64,000 bases of DNA from Chitinophaga fulva (GTDB lineage: Bacteria > Bacteroidota > Bacteroidia > Chitinophagales > Chitinophagaceae). The DNA is taken from assembly GCF_012927205.1 (NCBI RefSeq), contig NZ_JABBGC010000001.1, forward strand, positions 3,596,810 to 3,660,809. The letters are read 5' to 3'. The notes under the pieces are model-generated. The model was given only the letters and a program-made list of their open reading frames with translations, searched no databases and was not told where the DNA came from. Both the position numbers and the translations under genes were made by a program. Below, piece after piece: positions 1 through 8,446 of the stretch (its first letter is position 1; each line of letters starts with the position of its first letter).

Positions 1-1
1 A

Positions 2-1306
2 TTTAACGCGCTGCTATGGATATTCCTGCCTTTTTATATCCGCAACGGTTTTTATACCGTGCCGGAATTTCTGGAAAAACGTTTCGGTACGGCCGCCAGG
101 GCCACTTATGCTGGCCTGATCCTGTTGACCTACGTGCTGGTGGAAATCAGTGCGGTATTGTATCTGGGTGCATTATCACTACACTCGCTGCTGGGCATCT
201 CTGTCATGCCCTGTGTGGTGATACTGGCTGTCATCACCGGTATATACACCATCGCAGGTGGATTGCGCGCGGTGATATACACCGAGATGTTGCAGTTGGT
301 CGTACTGGTGATGGGTGGCATTGCGCTTACTATCGCCACGGTAAATGCCGCTGGTGGCATGAGTGCGGTTACAGATACGATGAAGGACTGGGACCTTATC
401 CTGCCGGCCAACGATCCCGATTTTCCGTGGACGATGTATCTCGGTGGGGTACTTTGTATCAGTGTGTTTTATTGTGCTACGAACCAGTTCATCGTGCAAC
501 GGGTACTGGCGGCTAAGAATGAATGGCATGCCCGCATGGGCGTGGTGTTTGGCGATTACCTGAAGTTCCTGGTGCCTTTGATCATTACCGTACCAGCGCT
601 GGTAGCGCCCAGGCTTTTCCCGGACCTGGAAAAGCCGGACCTGTTGTTTCCCACGCTGGTGGAGAAGTTGTTGCCTACGGGGCTCGTTGGGTTGGTCATG
701 GCCGGACTTATCGCAGCGGTGATGTCGCATCTTTCCGGTGCTATCAATTCCTGCACCACCATCCTGACGGTAGATATTTACCTGCCTTACTTCCGTAAGA
801 AAGCTACCGACATAGAGGCAGTACGTTTTGGCCGGTGGGCCGGCGCGGTGATCATCGTGATTGGTATCCTGTGCACAGGGCTGTTCCTGACGCAATCCAA
901 AAAACCGGTGTTCCTGTACCTGATGAATGCCTATGGGTTGTTTACACCCGGCATTGCAGCGATGTTCCTGCTGGGCATTCTTTGGAAACGTACGACGCAT
1001 GCAGGTGCGCTGGCAGCGGGCATTCTGACTATTCCGATGTCTATCGCCATGGAGATCGTTTTCCCGGCGATGCCTTTCTTTAACCGCACCGGTATTGTTT
1101 TCTGGACCTGCGTAGTGCTGTGCATCGTCGTAAGTCTGCTCACGAAACCGGTACCTGAAGCACAACTGAAAGGACTGATCTGGAACCGCGAAAGCCTGAA
1201 ACTGCCTCCCGATCTGTTACTGCAGTCACGGGGCATACGCAACCCTACTTTGTGGTGGGCGCTGATAACAGGCGTGGTGTTGTATTTCTATATCGTGTAT
1301 GCTTAA
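2..1306 (+). CDS. Sodium/solute symporter (SSS family), 5' end missing
   Basis: Inner-membrane carrier that would couple sodium to uptake of a sugar or similar small solute. The reading frame is open from base 2, and the first residues seen (...YTVPEFLEKRFG) are the conserved stretch after an early helix of SSS/SGLT transporters, so the gene begins left of the window. The GTG at 59 is an internal valine, not the start. About 434 residues remain, with some ten hydrophobic helices. It ends at 1306, facing the LacI-type gene, with a long inverted repeat between the two stops. The substrate cannot be read from the sequence; the sugar-oxidising operon opposite suggests a carbohydrate. The family call is secure. 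Confidence 0.9.
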   Translation, partial: FNALLWIFLPFYIRNGFYTVPEFLEKRFGTAARATYAGLILLTYVLVEISAVLYLGALSLHSLLGISVMPCVVILAVITGIYTIAGGLRAVIYTEMLQLVVLVMGGIALTIATVNAAGGMSAVTDTMKDWDLILPANDPDFPWTMYLGGVLCISVFYCATNQFIVQRVLAAKNEWHARMGVVFGDYLKFLVPLIITVPALVAPRLFPDLEKPDLLFPTLVEKLLPTGLVGLVMAGLIAAVMSHLSGAINSCTTILTVDIYLPYFRKKATDIEAVRFGRWAGAVIIVIGILCTGLFLTQSKKPVFLYLMNAYGLFTPGIAAMFLLGILWKRTTHAGALAAGILTIPMSIAMEIVFPAMPFFNRTGIVFWTCVVLCIVVSLLTKPVPEAQLKGLIWNRESLKLPPDLLLQSRGIRNPTLWWALITGVVLYFYIVYA

Positions 1307-1316
1307 CTATGATGGC

Positions 1317-1441
1317 CATGATTATTGCTGATGCTCCTGATTTACGGAGATCGAAGTGGAGATCGACATAAAAATAAAAAACACCCCTTGTTTTTTGTCT
1401 GTTCTAATCTCCGCTAATCAGGAGCATCAGCAATAATCATG
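1317..1441. repeat. Inverted repeat between convergent genes
   Basis: Two perfect 26-bp arms (1317-1342 and 1416-1441) with core TGATGCTCCTGAT. After a 2-base mismatch the pairing continues for 7 bp (1345-1351 with 1407-1413). The interior is AT-rich. It lies between the stops of two convergent genes and could end transcription from both sides. The right arm also encodes the last residues and stop of the LacI-type protein. A second copy with the same core and similar length lies at 31559-31679, and a one-armed relative at 58186-58220, so this is a dispersed repeat rather than a simple terminator. Confidence 0.8.
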
Positions 1442-2512
1442 ATCATCACAGTTATAGAAAGCATGATTCTCTTTGGTGATAATATCAATTGGCATAAAAT
1501 GCGTTTTCTCTACCGGTACTTTCATCACGAGGTGCTGGTAGAGCGCCATAATACCGCGATAGCCCTGTTCCTGCGGCTGTTGGCAAATGAGAAAGTCAAT
1601 GTGGCCCTGATCGAGGCGTGACACATTTTCTTTGGTGAAGTCATAGCCAATGAGCAGGATGTCTTTATCGATTCCCTTTTTTTCGAGATAACGGGAAACG
1701 GCGGCTACCCTGGAATTGGTGACGAAAATAGCGCGTACGTCTGCATGTTGTTGCAGTGCTTTCGAGAGTTCTTTTTCAATAGATGCCTGATCGGTTTGAC
1801 GGATATCTTTTTTGACAATGGGGCGTTTGGTGTCCTGGAAGTAAGCGCGTAAACCCTCTTCCTTACGGAGCAGGTGGTGATGGTCTTCTATCTCGTGGGA
1901 GATATTGAGTACCAGTACCCGCGCATTACGGGGAGTACAATAGCGGATTAGTTGCCCGGCCTGATAGCCGCTGCGGAACAGGTCCGGGCCGATGTAACAA
2001 AGGCTTTCCTGTTGCGGGATATCAGAGTTGATAAAAACATACGGAATATTGAGTTCCTTACAGGAACGGATAAACGCAACGGATTCTTCGATGAAGGAGG
2101 GGGCCAGCAGGATACCGTCCACCGGATTTTTAAGTACCTGTTTGGTGACTTTTCCAAAAGATTTCCGGTCGTTGAGATCAAAGTAGAACGGTTCTACTTT
2201 AACGCCGAACTGTTTGATTTCTTCTTCTGCTTTCTGGATGCCGGCTACCGGAAGTGTCCAGAAGTCAGTTTCCTGGGAGGACACTTTCGGCAGTACGGTC
2301 GCCAGCCGGAGTATATGGCGTGATGCCAGCCGTCTGGCCAGTATATTGGGCTGATAGTTCAGTTCCCGTATGATGGCTTCTATTTTACTTTTTGTTTTTG
2401 GGGAGACACCGGGCCTGTTATGGATAACTCTGTCCACGGTGGCGATGGCCACATTGGCCCTCCGTGCGATCTCCTTGACACCGAAGGGCTGTTCGGCCGC
2501 TTTTTTCTTCAT
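1427..2512 (-). CDS. LacI-family transcriptional regulator
   Basis: DNA-binding regulator of 361 residues. Residues about 11-60 form the LacI helix-turn-helix and hinge (VKEIARRANVAIATVDRVIH, then LNYQPNILARRLASR). Residues about 68-345 match the periplasmic-binding-protein-like sensor domain, which in this family usually binds a sugar or sugar phosphate. It is the last gene of the minus-strand operon starting at 6763, so it may be autoregulated. Candidate operators with the central CG typical of LacI sites lie at 6865-6878 and 8300-8313. The last residues and stop are encoded by an arm of the 1317-1441 repeat, so the original C-terminus may have been altered. The ligand is unknown. Confidence 0.92.
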   Translation of the reverse strand: MKKKAAEQPFGVKEIARRANVAIATVDRVIHNRPGVSPKTKSKIEAIIRELNYQPNILARRLASRHILRLATVLPKVSSQETDFWTLPVAGIQKAEEEIKQFGVKVEPFYFDLNDRKSFGKVTKQVLKNPVDGILLAPSFIEESVAFIRSCKELNIPYVFINSDIPQQESLCYIGPDLFRSGYQAGQLIRYCTPRNARVLVLNISHEIEDHHHLLRKEEGLRAYFQDTKRPIVKKDIRQTDQASIEKELSKALQQHADVRAIFVTNSRVAAVSRYLEKKGIDKDILLIGYDFTKENVSRLDQGHIDFLICQQPQEQGYRGIMALYQHLVMKVPVEKTHFMPIDIITKENHAFYNCDDHDYC

Positions 2513-2556
2513 ATCGGTTGATGATTATAATTTCCCAAATATACTACAATGCCGGG

Positions 2557-3921
2557 TTACTGTTTTTTCGCCAGTGCCAGCGCCTGTGTGGTGGTGTAGT
2601 ATTTGGCCAGCATATTGGGCACTTCCCAGGCCGGCATGTTATTGTTCCGGACATATTCGAGGAACTGCTGCATCACTTTACCGAAAAGCGCCTCATGCTT
2701 TTTGGCCAGCGCTTCGGGGATGACTATTTCCCAGCCTTTGTCATTGGCTTTCAGCGAGAGGCCCGGATATTTTTGGGCCAGCATGGTAATATGGTCTGCA
2801 ACCGTTTTCGCATAGGCGGTATCGTGATGATGGGCTGACTCAATATACAGCACTGGCTTGTACTGTTGTTCCGCTCCCTGCCGGATCACCAGTGATGCTT
2901 TGGTGCCGCGTAACAGCGAATAGTGCGTGTCGCCGGTGCCTTCCGGCGCCTGGTAGTTCCAGGTAACGGATATATTGGCATGTATACCTTTGATGGTATA
3001 GTCAAAGGCGCCGTTGGCGTAAACATGCAGCACGTTGTCTTTATCTACATTTTTCGCCAGGTAAGAAGGAAAACCCGTTTGCCCCGTAATGTCTGTGTAT
3101 TGCTGCAAACTCATGGTGGTGGCCCAGCGGCGGGCGCTGTCCATCTGTATGTCTTGATGGAAGTCGATGATCTGTCCGGGGAAGCAGGTCCATTGCACGA
3201 GGTCTACCAGGTGGGTAGTGACGTCTGCAATGCCTTCACCCTGTTGTGTTTCATCCATATACCACGCGGGGCGTACCATCGTTTTGCCGGCAACCAGTTT
3301 CTTAAAATGGTGGACACTGTTTTTCACAACGGCAGGATTGTCTACAGTGCCGGTTTCCAGCGTACCAAAGACTTCGGACACTTGTGCCAGCTCGCGTTGC
3401 AGCGTGTTCCTGATTTCATATCGTTCGGTCATGATATCATAGAGCTGCACTTTTTTTCCCGCTGCTTCGCGGAAGGACGCCTGCAGGGAGTCGAAGCCCG
3501 CAGCGTCGATGGCCATGGGCTTGTCTGCCAGCACATGTTGACCGGCATTGACAGCGCGGCGGATGTAAGTGGCTTTGAGCCGGTTGTTGCCAGCGATCAC
3601 CACAATATTTCCGGCTGGCTGTTGCAGCATTTTCTCCAGGTAATCAGGGCCGGTATATACGTCAGTAGCCCAGTGCACGGGAGGATCTGTCTGTTGGTTG
3701 AACCGTTCGATGTTGGCGAGGTATTGTTTTACTTCAGGCCCTTCGGGTGCAAATACACGGATAGTGGAATCTATGCCGGGGTACATTTGTTGTTGTACCA
3801 GTGAAGCATGGAAGTGCCCGGGATCTAACGCGATCAGTTGCATAGATGATTGTTTTTGTCGGGTGGTGCCGCATGACAGCAATGCTGCTGTCATGCCGGC
3901 AAATATAATCTTTTGCTTCAT
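2557..3921 (-). CDS. Gfo/Idh/MocA-like oxidoreductase lipoprotein
   Basis: Probable NAD(P)-dependent oxidoreductase of about 454 residues, anchored as a lipoprotein. The start is placed at ATG 3921 because it gives a clean signal peptide with lipobox ALLSC; a longer frame to 3975 would overlap the preceding gene. The segment LIALDPGHFHASLVQ and the C-terminal half resemble the 'putative oxidoreductase C-terminal' group of Gfo/Idh/MocA proteins. The middle carries the usual family features, ADKPMAID and VVIAGNN. It starts 4 bp after the stop of the PQQ-dehydrogenase gene, so the two are probably cotranscribed and translationally coupled. The substrate is unknown; oxidation of a periplasmic sugar is likely from context. 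Confidence 0.85.
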   Translation of the reverse strand: MKQKIIFAGMTAALLSCGTTRQKQSSMQLIALDPGHFHASLVQQQMYPGIDSTIRVFAPEGPEVKQYLANIERFNQQTDPPVHWATDVYTGPDYLEKMLQQPAGNIVVIAGNNRLKATYIRRAVNAGQHVLADKPMAIDAAGFDSLQASFREAAGKKVQLYDIMTERYEIRNTLQRELAQVSEVFGTLETGTVDNPAVVKNSVHHFKKLVAGKTMVRPAWYMDETQQGEGIADVTTHLVDLVQWTCFPGQIIDFHQDIQMDSARRWATTMSLQQYTDITGQTGFPSYLAKNVDKDNVLHVYANGAFDYTIKGIHANISVTWNYQAPEGTGDTHYSLLRGTKASLVIRQGAEQQYKPVLYIESAHHHDTAYAKTVADHITMLAQKYPGLSLKANDKGWEIVIPEALAKKHEALFGKVMQQFLEYVRNNNMPAWEVPNMLAKYYTTTQALALAKKQ

Positions 3922-3925
3922 GGTG

Positions 3926-5476
3926 TCAGGGTTGTCTTTCTTTGGTGATGGCAGTAACGCCAATGCTGTCGGCATGGTTGCCCCAGCTGTTACGGATATA
4001 CGTAGTGATGGCGGCGATCTCTTCGTCTTTCAGGAAGTTGAAGGCCGGCATCTGTTCGCCATAGGCGCTGTTTTTGCTTTTGGTATCGCCGGTGCGGCCG
4101 CGCAGGATGGTTTGTACCAGTGGTGAGGCTTTGCCGGTGACGAACGGATTACCCGCCAGGGGAGGGAAGGAGGCCGGTACCCCTTTGCCGTCGGGCTTGT
4201 GGCAGGCTTCGCAGTAGTTTTTATACAGCGTGGCGCCGCTGATGGCGGCAGCGGGTACCGTCGCCGGTTGAGCGGTTTCCCGTGTAGCCGTGGCCGGTAC
4301 TGGCTGACCAGGTTTCAGCGCTGCGATGCGCAGGATACGGTCATCATGCGGTAACGGAAAACCTTTGCCAGGGTTCCAGTCGCGGTTACTGGTGGCGATG
4401 TACACATCGCCGTCCGGAGAAACGCAGAGATCACGAAGGCGACCGTACTTGCCGGCAAACAGGATTTCTTCGGCGGTAACGGCGTCCTGTGCGTCATTCA
4501 GGTGTATCACATGCAGGCTGGCCGCTTTGAGCGTGCCCAGCAACAGGCTGTTTTTCCATTCAGGGATTTTATCGGAATGGTAATAGTCGATGCCGGCAGG
4601 CGCGATGGTAGGCGTCCACGCTTTGAGTGGCGCGATGAAAGGAAAAGAATCGGCATGGGCTTTTTCATCCGGCCGGTCTGCATATCCTTCGATGCGCGCC
4701 CAGCCATAGTAGCCACCTTTCCCGATGCGATTCAGTTCATCGTCGGTAGCATCACCATGTTCGGAGGCGAAGAGCTGTCCTTTGCTGGTGAATACCAGTC
4801 CCTGTATGTTGCGGTGCCCTCTTGACCACATGTAGTTGCCGGGGTAAGGATTGTCGGCGGGCACGGTGCCGTCTATATTAAGACGCAACACTTTACCATT
4901 GAGTGATGCGGTGTCCGGCGCATTCTGGTCACGGGCTGCATCGCCTGTGGAGAGCAGTACTTTACCATCGGGTGAAATAGCTACCCTCGAACCATTATGA
5001 CCGGTGTTGCCGGGAAGTTCGAGCAGCAACAAAGGGTCTTTTAGTGTATCTGCAGTATAGGTATAGCGTACCAACCGGGACACGATGGAAGAATCTTTAT
5101 TGAGATGTGTGTAATCTATAAACACATATGGTTTGTCTTTGTCAGGATGAATGGCCATGCCCAGCAGGCCGAGCGTGCGTTGGCGATATACATCCGGAAT
5201 AGTGAGCAGCAGTTTTTTGACGCCGGTATGGGGATCGACTTTGCTGATAGTGCCGCTTTGTTCGGTGAACCAGATCTGGTTGTCAGGCCCCCAGGCTATT
5301 TCCCAGGGCACGTTGAGATCGGAGGCGATGGTGCTGATGCCAAGTGTGGTTTTATCCAGTTGCAGCGTAGCTTCGACAGGCTGATTAAAGTCCGCCGTTG
5401 ATTTATGCCGGAGCAGCCAATAAGTGCCGGCCGCCACTATCACGACAATCAAAATGAGAATACCGGTACGTTTCAT
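3926..5476 (-). CDS. PQQ-type aldose sugar dehydrogenase fused to cytochrome c
   Basis: Exported enzyme of 516 residues. It starts with a hydrophobic export or anchor segment (residues about 4-22). Residues about 50-395 match the soluble glucose/aldose dehydrogenase beta-propeller (VPWEIAWGPDNQIWFTEQ, GLLGMAIHPD, GHNGSRVAISPDGKVLLSTGD, GHRNIQGLVF). Residues about 420-505 are a c-type cytochrome with haem site CEACH and a distal methionine in GEQMPAFNF. Known members oxidise the C1 of aldoses; the fused cytochrome would pass electrons to the respiratory chain. The gene sits between the NRAMP-like transporter and the oxidoreductase lipoprotein in one operon. PQQ synthesis genes are not in the window. 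Confidence 0.9.
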   Translation of the reverse strand: MKRTGILILIVVIVAAGTYWLLRHKSTADFNQPVEATLQLDKTTLGISTIASDLNVPWEIAWGPDNQIWFTEQSGTISKVDPHTGVKKLLLTIPDVYRQRTLGLLGMAIHPDKDKPYVFIDYTHLNKDSSIVSRLVRYTYTADTLKDPLLLLELPGNTGHNGSRVAISPDGKVLLSTGDAARDQNAPDTASLNGKVLRLNIDGTVPADNPYPGNYMWSRGHRNIQGLVFTSKGQLFASEHGDATDDELNRIGKGGYYGWARIEGYADRPDEKAHADSFPFIAPLKAWTPTIAPAGIDYYHSDKIPEWKNSLLLGTLKAASLHVIHLNDAQDAVTAEEILFAGKYGRLRDLCVSPDGDVYIATSNRDWNPGKGFPLPHDDRILRIAALKPGQPVPATATRETAQPATVPAAAISGATLYKNYCEACHKPDGKGVPASFPPLAGNPFVTGKASPLVQTILRGRTGDTKSKNSAYGEQMPAFNFLKDEEIAAITTYIRNSWGNHADSIGVTAITKERQP

Positions 5477-5497
5477 ACGTGGTAACGGGTGGTTGGT

Positions 5498-6763
5498 TTA
5501 AGAAAAGAACAGGGTGATGGCATTGCTGACAGCCAGCAGTAACATGACAATCAGTCCTACTGCACCTGCGATGTTGGTAAAAGTATTGTTTTTCATCTTG
5601 CCCATAATGCTGGCGTCATTCGCCACCAGGTATAGGGCAATACCGATAAAGGGTACAATGAAGATCGTAACAGCTTGTGCCAGGACGATCAGTTCCAGCG
5701 GCAGTTTGCCAAAAGTGATAGCCACGCCTGCACCGATGAGCATGATCACGGCGATGAATGTACGGACCATGCGGGAGCTGAGCTGACCGCCGTATCCCAG
5801 CGCATCTCCGAGCAATGTGCCGCCCAGGGCAGCGTTGCCGAGCAAAGAGGAAAAGGACGCACCGAAGAGACCGACGAGAAAAAGCGCGGAGGCAGCGTTG
5901 CCAAACACGGGTTCCAGTGCGATGGCCATATCGGTGGCAGTGGTGATTTTAATGCCGGCAGGATGTAATACCGTAGCCGCGCAGATCATCACTGTGGCGC
6001 TCATGAAGCCGAGTATCAGCATGCCGGGCAAGGTTTCTTTGCCGGTCTGCGCCACATCCGGACGGATGCGCTTACGCTCCTGTACGAGATAGGATTGGTA
6101 GATAGCGCCGACTATCGAAAAGCAGGAAGCCATAAACGCGATGACCAGTTTCTGGGAGCCGGCAGGTACGGATGGGACGAACCCGGACGCGACGCCCGCA
6201 ACAGGCGGGTGGGAGAGCACCATCGTTACAATAAAGGCAAACAACATCATAATGATGAGTGCGATCATAATTTTCTCCAGCATCTTGTAAAAAGCGCGGA
6301 AAAACAAGATGCTGATGCCAGCTACATTACAGGCGATGATCCAGATCGTTTTATTGGTATGGGTGGCTTCTGCCAGCGTAATACCCGCGCCGATGGAATT
6401 GCCTGCCTGAAAGGATGCGGTGACGAGGAACACGCCCACGCCTATACCGATACGTCCGGGACGACCCCACTTACGGCTGATGGTGCTGAGTAGTGATTCG
6501 TTGGTAGCAATGCCTACCCGGGCTGCCATAGTAGTGAAAATGATCATGAAGAAAATGGCCACCGCCACAATCCATAACAGGAAAAAGCCATAGCTGGCGC
6601 CCATGATGGAGGCGATGGTCACCTTGCTGGGACCGAATACCAGCGCGGCTGTGATCAACCCTGGTCCGAGGGACTGTAACCATGCCTTGTATTGACTGCT
6701 TTTTGGTGCGCTGCCTTTTTCGGTAACGGGCGCTTTTTCCATTGTTGATCCGGTAGATGACAT
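5498..6763 (-). CDS. NRAMP-related transporter lacking the usual metal-binding motifs
   Basis: Inner-membrane protein of 421 residues with about eleven hydrophobic helices, clearly of NRAMP fold (SLGPGLITAALVFGPSKVT, GASYGFFLLW). In classical manganese/iron transporters helix 1 carries DPGN and helix 6 carries MPH. Here the helix 1 position reads GPSK (residues 44-47) and the helix 6 region reads FSIVGAIYQSYLVQERK, with no Met-Pro-His. Transition-metal transport of the usual kind is therefore unlikely; NRAMP relatives with other substrates are known. It is the first gene of the operon with the sugar dehydrogenase, so a role linked to sugar use is possible. A palindrome at 6865-6878 lies about 100 bp upstream of the start. 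Confidence 0.85.
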   Translation of the reverse strand: MSSTGSTMEKAPVTEKGSAPKSSQYKAWLQSLGPGLITAALVFGPSKVTIASIMGASYGFFLLWIVAVAIFFMIIFTTMAARVGIATNESLLSTISRKWGRPGRIGIGVGVFLVTASFQAGNSIGAGITLAEATHTNKTIWIIACNVAGISILFFRAFYKMLEKIMIALIIMMLFAFIVTMVLSHPPVAGVASGFVPSVPAGSQKLVIAFMASCFSIVGAIYQSYLVQERKRIRPDVAQTGKETLPGMLILGFMSATVMICAATVLHPAGIKITTATDMAIALEPVFGNAASALFLVGLFGASFSSLLGNAALGGTLLGDALGYGGQLSSRMVRTFIAVIMLIGAGVAITFGKLPLELIVLAQAVTIFIVPFIGIALYLVANDASIMGKMKNNTFTNIAGAVGLIVMLLLAVSNAITLFFS

Positions 6764-6864
6764 CAGGTTGATTTTTTATGTTTTTCGGATGAGTTGCTGG
6801 TATTGGTTGTAAGAGGAGTAGAATCCCCTGTAGTATTGATTTTGGATGAAGTCCGGCTATTTTC

Positions 6865-6878
6865 CGGGTACGTTACCG
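6865..6878. promoter_or_regulatory. Candidate LacI-type operator of the 6763-1427 operon
   Basis: CGGGTACGTTACCG, identical at 12 of 14 positions to the perfect palindrome at 8300-8313, with similar T-rich and A-rich flanks. The central CG is typical of LacI-family operators. It lies 102 bp upstream of the NRAMP-like start. Two such sites in the control regions of two sugar operons, one of which encodes a LacI-type protein, make a shared operator plausible. Confidence 0.5.
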
Positions 6879-7023
6879 AAAGATAGGCACAATCTTCGGG
6901 AAAGAAAAGATTTTTTTCATGCAGGTATCAAAAAATGTAAAGAAAATGATACTTTTAGCGGGTAACCCTTCAGTGAAGGCATGAATAATACAGACTTGCC
7001 CGCTGATTTAATCTATATTTAAA

Positions 7024-7716
7024 ATGAAAAATGTCCTGTATCTTTTGTTGTGTGTATTGATGTTATCATGTCAACAGAATAATTTTGATTTGTCAACCCT
7101 CTCCTTACCGGCTGATACCAGTATGATCAGTCAATATCATTTGAAAAAAGAACTGGAGGTAAAGGAATGTATCGCATACCAGTCGAAGCTGCCGGACCTG
7201 CTGCGGCTGTATGGCCAATCTTTTTCAGGCAGCATGGGCCAGGAGAACGATGAGGGCTTTGGCTTCTCCAACTACGTCTCCCTTTTCATAACACCGGAAA
7301 ACAACAAGATAGGCGCTTATGCTCTCCACACAGAAACAAAAGATAAAACAGCTGTTTTAGACAAACTCGTGAATGAGAAAATGGGCAAAACAGACTATTA
7401 CTACCGGAGCAAAGAGTTCACCCATCAGGTATGGTATAAAGACGGCTCCTATTATTTTCTCACGACCAATAGCTCGGTGGTAGATTTAGGTCAGAAAACC
7501 ACCACCGGTGATTTGACCGTCATCAATGAGAAAAGCCCGGTCTTCCTGGATTGGTTTACTTCCGGCGCCGGTTTCTCCTACTATGGCGAGTACCTGAAGG
7601 AAAAGAAGAAGCCCGAACATCAGGGGAAAAGTTATTCCTACAAAGATTTTATAAAAGAGGAAAGGGAGAAAGGTACTTTCATGGGTACCGCCTATTTTGA
7701 TGACTACGTTCAATAA
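7024..7716 (+). CDS. Putative lipoprotein of unknown function
   Basis: Predicted 230-residue exported protein. The N-terminus MKNVLYLLLCVLMLSCQQ is a short lipoprotein signal with lipobox MLSC, so the mature protein would be lipid-anchored at Cys16. The rest is hydrophilic, rich in Lys, Tyr, Asp and Glu, and has no motif I recognise. It stands alone: the operon on its left runs the other way, and on its right are a terminator-like hairpin and a non-coding repeat block. The clean signal peptide supports it as a real gene; no function can be given. Confidence 0.75.
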   Translation: MKNVLYLLLCVLMLSCQQNNFDLSTLSLPADTSMISQYHLKKELEVKECIAYQSKLPDLLRLYGQSFSGSMGQENDEGFGFSNYVSLFITPENNKIGAYALHTETKDKTAVLDKLVNEKMGKTDYYYRSKEFTHQVWYKDGSYYFLTTNSSVVDLGQKTTTGDLTVINEKSPVFLDWFTSGAGFSYYGEYLKEKKKPEHQGKSYSYKDFIKEEREKGTFMGTAYFDDYVQ

Positions 7717-7724
7717 AAATACAT

Positions 7725-7744
7725 AACCGGATATTGGTCCGGTT
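7725..7744 (+). terminator. Terminator-like hairpin after the lipoprotein gene
   Basis: 7-bp perfect stem AACCGGA/TCCGGTT with a 6-base loop, 8 bp after the stop at 7716, followed by the T-rich run TTTAATAT partly within the stem. The tail is weak. Confidence 0.5.
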
Positions 7745-7799
7745 TAATATCATAACTCGGGTCAGGAATGGCTAATTTGTATTACCATTCGCGCGGTAC

Positions 7800-7877
7800 G
7801 TTTCCCGTTGGGGTTCCCCATTTGGGATCCCCGTTCGCATTTCCCATTTACGTTTCCCATTCGCGTTCCCCGGGCTG
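7800..7877. repeat. Degenerate 13-bp tandem repeat, six units
   Basis: Six consecutive 13-base units start at 7800, 7813, 7826, 7839, 7852 and 7865. All fit the pattern GTTTCCCATTCGC with changes at a few positions. The last two units run into the left arm of the 44-bp inverted repeat. No gene is apparent here. Confidence 0.7.
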
Positions 7878-8085
7878 AAAGCCCGGGGCTAAGATGTTAC
7901 TCAGGCATGTATCACTGAAAATCATTTTTTGTGGAATGATTCCTGTTGTCTGTAAATCACGCAAAGAACTGTATCCTTTCTACGAAAATGCTATGCAACA
8001 ACCTTTAATAATAGGCTCTCTGTGTTACACGCCTGTATAAGATCTTAGCCCCGGGCTTTCAGCCCGGGGAACGCGAATGGGAAAC
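7852..8085. repeat. Element bounded by perfect 44-bp inverted repeats
   Basis: Arms 7852-7895 and 8042-8085 are exact reverse complements and enclose 146 bp. Each arm is itself a hairpin: CCCCGGGCT, loop GAA, AGCCCGGGG. The interior has no coding frame of interest and no transposase. The organisation resembles a MITE or a REP-type doublet, and the source of mobilising enzyme, if any, lies elsewhere. Most of the 730-bp gap between genes (7717-8446) is this element and its flanking short repeats. Confidence 0.8.
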
Positions 8086-8160
8086 AAAACGCGATCAATC
8101 ACCCTGCGAAAACCAAAACGTGATCAATCTCCCGGGAAACAAAACGTGATCATTCCGGGC
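8079..8160. repeat. Three short direct repeats next to the inverted repeat
   Basis: The string AAAACG(C/T)GATCA begins at 8086, 8115 and 8141, each preceded by a GGGAAAC- or GAAAACC-like run. Spacing is 29 and 26 bases. The block abuts the right arm of the 44-bp inverted repeat and mirrors the 13-bp array on the other side. Confidence 0.6.
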
Positions 8161-8295
8161 ATATCCCTTGATTATCTCGTATTCCCAATCCCTGTGGAAC
8201 ACCGCTCCATCATCTCTCCAAAATCTCCCTGAAAAAATACCCCCAAAACCATTCTCTCATAAAAAAACATTGTGTGTTCTCAAAAAAAGAACTAT

Positions 8296-8318
8296 TTTTC
8301 GGGTACGTACCCGGAAAA
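8296..8318. promoter_or_regulatory. Palindromic operator upstream of the amino-sugar operon
   Basis: Perfect 14-bp palindrome CGGGTACGTACCCG at 8300-8313. After one mismatched pair, the flanking T and A runs pair for four further bases. It has the central CG of LacI-family operators and nearly matches the site at 6865-6878. It lies 134 bp before the first gene of the operon (8447) and upstream of a possible promoter at 8360-8391. Confidence 0.6.
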
Positions 8319-8359
8319 TGAAATTTTATACTTCCGGCGGCGCAGCGATCAACTGAAAT

Positions 8360-8391
8360 TTTGAATAACAGGCCAACTGTTAATACTATAT
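8360..8391 (+). promoter_or_regulatory. Possible Bacteroidota-type promoter of the 8447-17487 operon
   Basis: TTTG at 8360-8363, then 20 bases, then TACTATAT at 8384-8391. This is a partial match to the TTTG / TAnnTTTG sites of Bacteroidota, 55 bp before the ATG at 8447. Confidence 0.3.
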
Positions 8392-8446
8392 AGGACATTC
8401 ATCAACTCGTCCGGATCAATTAAAAAGCAACCGTAAAAATTCCAAC

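Noticed and set aside
6959..6967. GGGTAACCC-like palindrome as a third operator copy
   Set aside because: Too short and lacks the central CG shared by the two better sites.
8168..8356. 62-residue open frame in the repeat-rich gap
   Set aside because: Low-complexity product, overlaps the operator palindrome, and no start or codon support.
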